Positions 38,601 through 50,600 of a stretch of 64,000 nt of DNA are shown here, piece by piece. Source of the DNA: Cotesia glomerata. Its lineage: Eukaryota > Arthropoda > Insecta > Hymenoptera > Braconidae. The position numbers and the translations under genes are program-made. The notes beneath the pieces were generated by a model that saw only the letters and a list, made by a program, of their open reading frames with translations, ran no database searches and had not been told where the DNA came from. The stretch covers positions 33,870,305 to 33,934,304 of the forward strand of contig NC_058158.1 of the NCBI RefSeq assembly GCF_020080835.1, read 5' to 3'. The number at the start of each line of letters is the position of its first letter. The first letter of the stretch is position 1.

Positions 38601-41600
38601 CGACGTAGCTTCTTTGCCAATTTCTCGGGACCTCGTCTTTCGCTATATTACGATCTACGTCGCATTTCCGTCTTACACTTTGCACAAATTATATATAAAT
38701 TAATAAATTATAAATTCAACTAAACTCTGAACAATAGATCCAACTCTTAATCCCTTAACTAAATTTTAAAAATTATAAAATCACCCAAGTAAAAAATTAA
38801 AAAATTAAAAACATAACTTTCGATAAATAACTCTGTTTAATTTATATTTTATTAGCCGCTGTCCGGTGGACTGTTAACGCTAAATAACTAAAGTTTATAC
38901 GAAAGATACCTCAACACACTCGTTATTCGCGATATATATTAAATTATTTTCCATTCTCCACCTGTGCGCAGCAATATACACTTAAAAAATAAAAAATACA
39001 GTGTTATTTACTCTTTACACCGAGTCGTTACACGTTACACTGTTATGTTGTACGTTTACTTGCTGTCCAATATAATATTATATGTATTTGCACTTACTCA
39101 CACTCGCTTATTGTCAGATATAGAATATAGATGCATATTGCACGTTCAACATTCAACACTCTACTCACGGTTTGTGAGAAAGGCGATTAACAAGCCTAGA
39201 GAACGTTGAGAAAGACGTAAACGCTCTTTTATCTAAGAAGATCATTCACGTTTCGAACATTAAGAGATTTAATATTGACGGGCACTAAATCTTTGGATCG
39301 GTATTCGGTATTTAGTATTTACTTTTATAATTTTACAGTTACTTTACAATTCATTGTTTAATAAATTATTCTTATTATTATTGAAGTAATTAAAAAATAA
39401 TGAGCTAAACGTATGTATTATATATTTTGATTTATTCGCGGAAATCGAATAGAAGCAAACGACTTGACTTGCAAGAGTTGACTGACGTTTAAGAATAAGA
39501 GGCAACACAAGAGGCCGTTCCTCGATGAGAATTAACCGCAATTACCGGACTAAAATGTGTATACACAGCTACTTACATACTCTTAGTGTGTACATTTATA
39601 TTTAACGTGTAGTATTTGTTGTGAATGTAGTATCGGTGTATACACATGTCGGGTTCGGGTAAACTAATGTAATGTTAATGTATAAGCCGGAGAAAGATAA
39701 TATGAGGAAAGAAAGACGGAGAAAGATATAATACTTTTGTAGATAGATACATATATGTATATATGTAATAATAATATGTAAGTTAATGGAGTAATGTATG
39801 TGAGCAGATTTAAAATTTGCGACGAATAAAGTACAAGGCTCTAAAAGCGTTCAACTCGATTGAGAAATAGTGAACGACCGACTAGACTTAGACAGATAAA
39901 CTTTTTTAAGATAATAGACCTAAACTTGTAACTTGTTATAAATTTATGTAGACACGATACGGTTCATGAGCAGAGGTTTTAAATAAACTTGGAAATGTAT
40001 GATAATAAATTTTGGTTTTAAAGAAAAAACCCCGCTTGATTTTTTTGGGAAATTGTTTTTTTTTTTTAGTGTAAGACTCCTGGAGTGAAGAAATAAAAAT
40101 AATGTTACAGTTAAATTTTTATTGACTGCCGGGCTATGCTAGACCTCAATGAAAGTTTTCAATGAACAAAAAGAAAATTTATATTATGTAAATAGTTGGA
40201 GTAGAGTTGCTGAGCTGATGTTTATTGAGGAAAGTTAACTAAACCCAAACAATTTAATAGCTCAGTGAATTCACAAAGACGCGTTTACAATATATATATT
40301 GTATTATTTATTTAACGTTCGGGTATTTTGTAACTTTCAGGTACTGGGTATCAAAGGGACTAATCAGTTTATTATACTGGAACTAACCACTCTCGCATCG
40401 GTTATTATTATAGTAATTAAAAGCGATAACAAAGGGCTCAGATTATTTGGTTTTGAATTGAGGGGTATAATACTGATTAAGGGAAATTTGAAAGTGCGAT
40501 CATGCAAAAAGTATTTGTTATTTAGATACTAGATTTCTTGGTAATTTTAATGTTTTCTTTTTTTACAATTTACGTCAGATATAATATTCTTAAGTTCTCA
40601 AAAATTGTTTGTTATTTTTTAAATTTATTTCTTAATGAAGTAAAAATCAATTTTTTTTAGAAAATTTAATTAAAAGAAAACATCTGTCTTAAGAAGTCTA
40701 AATTTTAATCAAACTTAAAAGGAGTGTAAAAATAAAAATGACTTTTTTTTTGTTTTCTAACGAATTTTCAGAGGGGCTTGTTAAACTTCCTCTTTCCTGA
40801 CTTTGAAATTAATAAAGATAAATATAACTGTTTCGAGAAGATATAAAAATATAATAGGATAAAAATGATAGTAGCAGTAATATTAATAAATAATTTTACA
40901 TCAATTTTATTTTCAAAATTTTAACAGCTTCAAATTAAAATATTCCCATCAAATTTAAAAAAATAAAAATAAATTTTTAAAGATAGTGAAGCTGTCATAA
41001 ATGAAAAATAAGAGTATTAATCCGTTGAAATTCATCATTATATTTATACAATCCAGATAATATATCACCGGTTATTTATCAAATTATTTTCTTTCTCCAA
41101 ACTCTAGAAGCCCTTTGCTTAAAATGTTTTTTTTTTTGGACACATTAAATGTAAAGTATTTGTGTATTTTTAGCTTAAAGCAAATACATGTGACCTTGTT
41201 CTCAACGGACAGAATTGATGGCTTAAGTGAGACAAATAAATGTAATGGCTTAATGGGAAGTTAAAACGAGGTGTGAGGCGTCATCGATGATTGAATAATA
41301 AAAATAATAATTCAACAGCTACTTATCTGATTACTCGAAACTTAAAACACAATGGAATAGATATATTTATGCGGGCACGTCTAGTCATTGATATTAATCG
41401 ATGCTGTATGATTAAAAGTTTTCGTTTAGTTATAGAACATATATAATATTATATATTACCATTACCGGTTCATGCTCAACTTCAAGCCTATTTCTATCAT
41501 ATTAAGTTGATGGCTGTCGGATGGGAACAGGCGCGAGAATTTTCATCGGATCGATACGACTCAGTGGGTATTATGCCGGAGACGATCGGCAGATTTTAGA

Positions 41601-44600
41601 TTCATCACAGAGATAGATAGAGATATATTATGCATTATACATGATGCGTTTATATAGGAGGAGTAATTGGTGATTGTGGCGCACCTAAATAATGTACTGT
41701 ACAATGAAATGTGCAGTGTGTATAGAGGACGGGAATTAAACGTAGTTGATGAGAAGAGAAGAGAAGAGAAGAGAAGAGCGTAATAAAGTTAGTTATAGAT
41801 ATGCGAAATGCAAAGCCCTGTACTTGTACTGTCTGGTAACTAACTGCACCATCAGTATAAATAGACGTACAAATATTGCAATTGCACCCGATAATAATAA
41901 ATAAACTGAGTGGAGGAGACAAGAGAAAAGGGAGGGCGTCAGATTGATATGCACCAGCATTTCTCGATCGACTTCCTTCCTGTTTGAATAATCAAGAGCA
42001 GAGTACAGCAGGGAAAAAAGCTTTTTAACAACGTATACTCTTTACTACTTGTTTTGCGGACGCATTGCATCTATTCTATATTATATATAGTAGACCGATA
42101 TAATATCACACGATACCACGCCTTTGGCGACTCTCGCGGCGCGAACCCCGGCTCGCTAAATTAATTCGATTGTGCCGGATCGATCTGCTGTACAGAGAGC
42201 AGAGTGGAGTGAGAGCGAAAGAACAAAAAATAAAAATAAAATAAAATCCCCCAGTCGAGAGAGTAGAGAGAAAATACTTGTCATGGTGGGCAAAAAAGTC
42301 GCCAATTTATTCTACACAAATTATACAGCCTGCACTTTCGTCTCGGGTATATATAATTAAACCAATTAAAAAAAGTAAATAAATTAAAGACCTGCGAAAT
42401 TCATTCATCCTTGATATATAATGCTATACTGTAGTTCATTCTATATTAAATGTTAAAATATTAATTAATGGATATAATAGTTTTTTCCATTTAATCTACG
42501 AGCCTCCATCCCATTTCATGTTTGCCAGAAACGAAAGTAACTATTAACCACGATAAATTTATATGTTATCGGCTTTCGGACTCATCGAATTCTCCCTTGG
42601 ATGAAATAACGGTGCAACAAAATCCCGCTCGTTATTTCAGGCTTCCAGAGACTGATCGAATATCACTGGCTCTACACTTTTTAGTGCTACAACGTTTACT
42701 TTCGACTAACTCATCAGCTTCTCGGTGGATATAGGATTGTTCAATATTTGATTTCAATTTAACAGGCGATAAGCTATTTCCGCACCATCCAGTTTCTCTG
42801 AGAAAACTATGGGAAAATTTACAAAAGTTCAAAAATCGGATTAAATTACTAAACTAAGATTAGTATTCTAAAACATTATTGAAACTATGAATTTCCTATT
42901 AGTATTTTTTCAATAAACATCATTGACAGGGTTATAAAGGTGACTTGGCTCTATCGAGATTCAAATCCAGACCCTTCAAACACAGTCAATCTATTGTTCC
43001 TCTATATTGTCTTGTGCATGTATAGCATTAATTATTTCATTAACGTAACATAGTATTCTCTGTTCTAAAATAGGTAAATTTTAGCCACCAGTTTCTCTCC
43101 CTGCAGCCTTCAATTTCTATCACGCGGTGTCTATCAATGTCATTAACGTTAATAACTAATTTACAGAACATTTCAAACACAATTACCCGGCTTTATAAAG
43201 ATCAACGTTAATACAATATTAACTAATAGCTAACGACATTCATTACCCCGACAGTTATTTACAATAATCTAATTAACTATCTCATCACACTACAATGAAA
43301 AAAAAAAAAAGTTTTTCACGGTAAAGTGCCCACATGATGACCAGCTAAGTGAATTTAGTAACTTAAACCCACGCATTACGTCTTACAAAAACATTAAACA
43401 CTATTTCACCTATATTATTAGAGTAAATATAAACACAGTAATCGTGAAATTATAGTTAACAATCCAATATACAAAATATAATAATAATTACAACAGTAAA
43501 TAGTAAATGTGTCAAGTACATAAAATAACCGTAAACCAATTAAATAAAAAATTTAAACTATCATTCCTTTATCTACAAGTAACTTTCTAATAAATAACTA
43601 CCTATTAGAGTTATCAAAAAAAATATCTCCTCGATATTTTCTCATCAAACCCTCTACTAGCTGTTGACTCATCCATACACACGTCTAACTCTTTACTCAC
43701 ATTTATATTTACATTAACACTCACATCCATACATATGTGTGTGTGTATATGTGTGTTTAAATGAACATATATACAAACGTTCAATTTACAGCTTCCTGCG
43801 TTTAATACATCGCGCATCGCACAGAGTTTCACTCCCAACACGCGACTAATATAAGTAAAGCCTTCGTACCTTATACCCCATGCTTGGTTCTTGATAAACA
43901 CGATCGAAATCGGCGAAAGATTCTTATTCTGTATTGGTTTCCATTATATTATATACATTATACATTACCAAAGCTTACAACTCTTGTTATTATATTGAAT
44001 TGCTTTTTCCGTCTTTATTGCAACCGCGGAACATATCAAAGCAAAGAGAAATCCATCACCTGACAGATGTTTCCTTAATTGCTGAGCAAAACATCACTTT
44101 TAAAGTAATAGTTAATTGAATAAATGTTTACGCATTAGCATAAACATAAATATCAACATCAACATCTATTGAAATGCTATAAAATTAAATGGTAAATGGT
44201 AATGTTAATTATCAACTACCTGGAAATACATCTTTGGTCTCTGGACTCGATGGATGGATCCATCCGTTTCTCTGCTGGATAATGCACTGGAACATGGTGA
44301 TTCGTTGACACAAACACGAGTTTAATAATTAACTCCGTTAACAAACTTCAAATCAGCACTTTTCGGTGGTGATTTAATAAAATAATCTTATTTAATTATA
44401 TTATTACTGATGGAGATGAGTGTCTCTAGCAGGAACACACTAGTCACATGTTCGCGGCAAGGTCAAGCGGAATAGATATGGAATGAAAGAGGGAAGTAAC
44501 GAGCACTCTCTACTTGGGTAATCTTGGTCGTTCAAGTGTCTGTTCGCCGGTCATCGGGTCATCTTCAACACTTTTATTTCCACGCCATCAGTAATGAGCC

Positions 44601-47600
44601 CGCGATTAATGGACGTCTGTAGAAAGTTAATCATTCCCCGATATAAAAATTTTTATTATTATTTCCGACTTTCAATGAGAAATTTTTGGCTTCTCGCACT
44701 TTGGAATTCTATAAACTCACAGTGTATAGGTTTTAATTCAAACAATGTTATTGTTACATCAAACGATGAGATGAGATGTGATGAATAAGGCTCGTATGAT
44801 GTATGATCGTAAGACACGTTGAATTAGTCGACGTACGGTTCTGTACGTTCTCAGCTCCTTACTCCTTACTCGTAGGGTGTGCACGGGCTGCTGCCTCGGC
44901 CGGCTGGGATCGAACTAGATGGCTGGCTGGTCGCCAAGCAACCAGATCTACCATCTCTCTTCTTCAAACTCCGGGGTTCTTTGTTCAGCAGCAGCAGCAC
45001 CAGCACCAGCATCAACGCTCAACTCCATACCACGAGTAGCAGCAGCTCAACGTCTCTCTACACTGGTGTGTTCCATTCGCTTCCCTCGGATGCTGCGCCG
45101 ATGCTCCTACTCTTCTCTTCCGGATTATAAACTCACTACTAGAATAAAAATAAGTGGGAGTAAGTATAAGCTTCTCTGCTCCTATCCAGTCCTCTACTCT
45201 CCTCTGTATCTATATCAGTTCTCGATTCTCCACCAGCACAAGATTATCCACCAATAAAACCCACTATAGGATTTTACCCTGATAACACTTGACGAATTGA
45301 GAATTATATCAGGAATGTTTGTTCAGGCTGATGTTTTAAGCTTCAGGCTCTTTATCCAAACTTTTTATGCACTTCCATACCACTAATAATGTCAATCTCA
45401 TTATTACACTTATATTATGTTGATTAGATTATGAAAAATCATCTATGAAGAACGTACAACCTCGGGAAAGAGGCTTCTGAACCCAACTGACCGGGCAGCA
45501 GAGAACTAAATAAAACCAACTCCCCTTTACTTTGGTTCAGTATAGTTTCAGTATTATAGATATACAGATGTAGATACATATATGTGGGAAGTAAGAAGGG
45601 GTCATAAAGAGAGAAGGACGATACAATTTATTAACGGTGGGATCACCGGGGAGACCCCAGGAGGAAGAGATACCAATAACCCGATGGTAGGATTCTGAGA
45701 GAGATAACAAAAGTTGTTGAAGAAGGTGCACGCGATTTGCAGGCAAACGACCGCCACCACGGGGGTGTTGTAGCCTGTACAGAACTCGAGGAGAAGGGAA
45801 AGGACAATGCGATGCTTTTTGCAAGGAGAAAGGTATATGGAGGTAAACCGACAGGTAGAGCAAGAGGGGAATCAATGCTGTACTAATATAACTATATTTA
45901 GTCGCTTCATTTTCTCTCTTATGGATTTTATGAGCGTCTCGCTCCTGCTCCTGCTCCTGCTCTTGCTCTTGCTCTTGCTAGCGTAGATATAGATATATAT
46001 TATGTAGAGGTTCAACCCTCCGAGCGTGACCGTGACTGTGACTCTAGAGCGCACACGTGAAAGACCGAGTCAGTGAGGATGAAATCACCAACATACACAC
46101 CTCCGTGTGGATAACATGGGACAGGAGTTTAGTGTTATGTTGGCTCTTATCCACTCCTAGCTCTACGCAACTGTGGGCACTGTATCTAGGCACTACTTGT
46201 GTGGTGGATGATGCTTACTCACAAGATGGATGCCCGTGTTTTTGTTTAGATACGTAACTGCGTGTGTGTGTTTGTGTGCAAACGTTGCCACGCCATTGAA
46301 TCACTGGCTGTCACGCAACCCTCGGCCTTTGGCTTTCATTTGGCTCGTCACTAATTTCGTCAACCAGCTCAGCTGTGTAACGACTTCATGTCCGTACCAC
46401 TGTATTAACAAATTCTCCTCTCTGTTTGCTCATTTTCTCACTTGATCTTGCTCTTTGGTTCTAGATCCATTTCTGATCTATGTTCTATATATAGTTATAA
46501 TTATAGTTATCTGTAAAACCTTATAAATGTTGATTAGTCCTGGCTGGAATAAGCAAACACAGTAATTGTGTGTCCAATTCGTCCGTATCGGATTTCATTA
46601 CTTACTATCATGAAGGGACGAACAGTCCTTGAGCTATTTTTGACGACACTGTTTGACAGGTTATTTATTAGGATCGTGATAATGTGGTGATTTTTTGTTA
46701 GTATTCTTCGTTGAACTTGCTATCTCTGCGTGACTGCCAAAGTACACTGATGGTTAATGAGTTTTGGAGCTATAAACATTTTTCAGGATTAAAATTTGAT
46801 TGAATTCTAGTTTTTTTGCATATTCTTCATTTTTTTGAAAGCTTCTTTCGTTAATTTTAGCCTTAAACTTGCAGAAGAAATGAAATTTATTATTATTGCA
46901 AAAATAATCTCGTATTTAATTACATCGTTGATCTGTTAAAGCATTGAAATTTTTAGTCCTTAAAAAATTTTTTTGAATTTTCAAGACTTACTTGAATAAT
47001 TCATAGAATTCAGTTAACAAAACTCACTAGCTGTACAATCAAATAGTTCCAGAACAAATCAATAGGTTAGAATTTTCATAGCAATCCACTTATATTACAA
47101 TTTTGAACATTTCTTTCTGTTTGCAGTTTGTCAAAAATATTTTCAAATTGGTCAGTATTGATATACAGTAGAATTAAACTGTAGAAATGATGAACATGTT
47201 GATTGATTTATACGAGGGGTACCAAGCTACTGAATATGCAAAGTGAGTAATGATTATGGGTATGGTGACGACTCAGGGGAGCGCTTTTGATCCTTTATAA
47301 AATACCAGTGATGAAATAGGCTCAGGTAGGAGTAGAAGAGAGAGTATTAATATTGGCGATGCTCAGATGCGCTATGAACACTGTAATCGAGCGTGGGATT
47401 GCCATGTAGATGTAGACCCGCCATACAGTATTGGCTGAACTAAACAGCATTTTTAAATCCCGAAGGGATATACCAGTCTGGAGGATAACTGGGTGGATAC
47501 CTGATGCGCCTTTATGGAAAATTGGATGCAAGTCCTTGGCAGTTTCTTCAGTTACTGTTTATTCATGTCCTCAAGCCAAATGAAAAGTTATTAAGTAAAT

Positions 47601-50600
47601 GTGGGTACGCATATTCCTTTTAAATTTAAAGCTTATTTCCAAGTATTTGAAATAAATTATTTATGGGATTATTTTTCATGTTTATCTAGACTTTCTATTT
47701 TTATGTTTCTCAACTTTTCTGTGTGGTGAGAAAGTCCAGAATCTTGAGTCAATGGGACATACAATGGGGGTGAGTCGCTAAGAGCAACGAGATAAAAGAT
47801 GAGTCAAGTTGTCGTCTGGAAGCGCGCACTCTCGGGGTTTGTTACGTATATAGTTCAGTCACAGATATGGATATTTATATATTTACATATACACTTATGT
47901 AGATAGACAAAACTTACACAGATTTTTACTTTTTCTGTTTACTAACACAACTTTGTCACCCAAAATGAAAGAGCGCGAGTGACTGCTATTTCCGGCACGG
48001 AATTTCCGGACGCCCTCGCTTGCTTCTGAGGCTTCGTTTTCTTCTTCTTCTTCTTACAGTTCAAATTATTATTCATCTTCCTTACACATAATATAATATT
48101 TAACTTGTTCTTCTTCTTCTTCTTCTTCGGCGTATGCTTCTTCTATTCAGCGCCTTTATACTGACACAACGCTAACGAGTGTACATAGGCAAAGATAACT
48201 GTGAGTCAGCTACCTCAAGAGAAATAATTACGAAAACGAGAAAAAAGAGCACAGCCAAGGGAAAATTTCAACCAAGGTATAATAACAATTTTTTTTTTTT
48301 AATATTTGCTTTAGTTTGTTTTTCATCCTATTCGTGAGAAAGTGGCGCTGAGTTTTTATATATAATTGTATCATCTGCCATGCGTTTTAATTAGTAACGC
48401 GATGCCTTTGAGATCAATTACATACATCAGAGTCATGTGAATCTCACGCTTATTTTTTTTTCTCATCTACCGCATCTGATAATAACAATAATAATTATTA
48501 ATAATGTTACCATCGCTTTCAGAGTAAAATAAAACAAATAGTAATAATAATATTAACTGTATATTTTAATTCAATAAAATTCTCTATTTAATTTATCAGT
48601 ACGTTTTATCGTAAATCAAACAATTTCTTCCTCTAATTCAAGCAAAGTTCGGAGTTGGGAGTTCGTTGACGCCTAGACTCAACGCAAAGGGAGTCTTAGA
48701 TACCGCTAGTGTAATTGGAGCGAGTCGATAATCGCTATTGTTTAGTTCCACTCTCTTTGTTCTCTTGCGATCGAAAATAAATAAAAAAATAATAAACCGG
48801 GAGTGGAATTGATCTTGAGACTAAAAAGTACCAGAGCCTAAGAAGAAATAAAAATATTTTTTAACTTGAAATAAACACTCGATTTTTACAGTGTTACCTG
48901 ACTTTCGCTATCGGTAAACTTTATTGCGGCTTTTAGAGATGACATTACAACACATTCTATACCATTCTCTCACGTTCTAGGACAATGATCTTATTAACGA
49001 GGAGTCGAGAGCTCCTGAGCACGTGTGCTCATGACATACGTGTGGTAAGTCCCATGTGTGTGTGGATGTAAGGTGAGAGAATGTGCACGTGGCCAAGTGT
49101 CAGGTATAAGGACAGCTGTGAGCCTCCTCGAGCCATACCCACACCATTGGGCATTGAAGGTCCAGTCCAACTCTCTATCAAATTCTCTCTATTATTCTTG
49201 GACAGATATAGGTATATATATAAAGGTACAGAGAAATGAAGATAGCTGTTTCCATCGTAAAGACTAAAAGGACCAAGTCGAAGAGGCAACCACGCGGAAT
49301 CTTTTATTCTCTCCCTCAGGCTCCAAAAAAACTGTAAAGCGAGAATAAACTTTAGCAAAAGGAAAATTATATGAAACAACAATAAAAGTAGTGAGTTTAA
49401 CTAAAATTAAAAGAACATTTTCTCAAGCTGTTTGTGTAATCATCGAAAGAAATTCTTGAGAACGCCAGGAGGGTAAAAGCGATAAGCTTATCGGCGTGTG
49501 TCGGCGTATTTTAATCGTCAAAGGGAAGTTAAGTTAAAACTTGAGGATGATAATACAAGACAATGTGATATCAGTTTGTCGGTATAGAGCCAAGAATATA
49601 TGTAGAAGACTATGGATAGAAAGAAGAAGAAGAAATAACGTTAAGTAAAGAGGAAAGAGGAAGTGTAAGTAATAAAGAAAGTATTTTCTACTCTCCTGAC
49701 TTAAGAGAGGCGGAGTTGCGCTGGTTAGGTTTTTGCGATAACTCCCCACGAAGAATTTAAGTATTAAGGATAAGGGGAACGAGAATTTACCAGATACATA
49801 CACACTGTTTAACGGGTGAAATATACGCAGTATATATGTGCAGAGACAGGCTATAAGGGGAATATTGAACGCATATACACCCGAAAGTATAGGTATATCT
49901 ATAGTACAGAGGAAGAGAATAAAGGAGGGATTTTAGTTTATTGGCGATTTTACGAGCGTCCAAGGAGCTCCGATATTGCTAGAAATTGAGAAACTGCGTA
50001 TAGGAGCGTGTGAGCAATGGGAAAGACCAAGTAGATTACTAAATCTATTGGGACTTGAATTCGTAGGAGAATATGAAGAAATATTTATGTTCTTTTACGT
50101 TATTTTAAGCTCGGATTCTAATATATATTTATTCGACTGGATAATCAAGAATTTGGACCTAAGAAATGAAGAAATAATTATGGAGTAAACTGGTTTTCTA
50201 TTTACTAGTGGATATTCGGCGACATTTCTATGTTTTACACGATCGATAGGATCCATGCGTTGAATCTCCCTCATAAACTCGATCTTACCTTCTGTGTGAC
50301 GCCATAAAGCACCGAGCAGGCGCAACTTCCTCTGTATAATAACACCAGTATCACATGATATAATTCTGGCGTGTATCAACGTACATACGTTGTTTTTATG
50401 ATAATGTAGGTTGCGATAACTACCGGAAGAATGTTAAACGTTATCCAAAACCACAATGTATCAACAATTTATATTAATATTAAATAAACTTACATGACCC
50501 ACTGGCTGGTTGGTTTATTTTATCTGTATATGTATTTCAGATTATTATTATTGCGATGATAATTCAAACTCTCAGCGATGCGAAGTTGATTTAATAGTTT

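Noticed and set aside
44803..45257. Three overlapping plus-strand frames with Ser/Gln-rich repeats
   Set aside because: Created by the CAG repeat in the presumed promoter region; all three frames are open because of repeat composition, and none has family features.
47322..47531. 69-codon minus-strand frame in a GC-richer patch
   Set aside because: No recognised motif and no exon-like boundaries; kept only as part of the list of islands in the giant intron.
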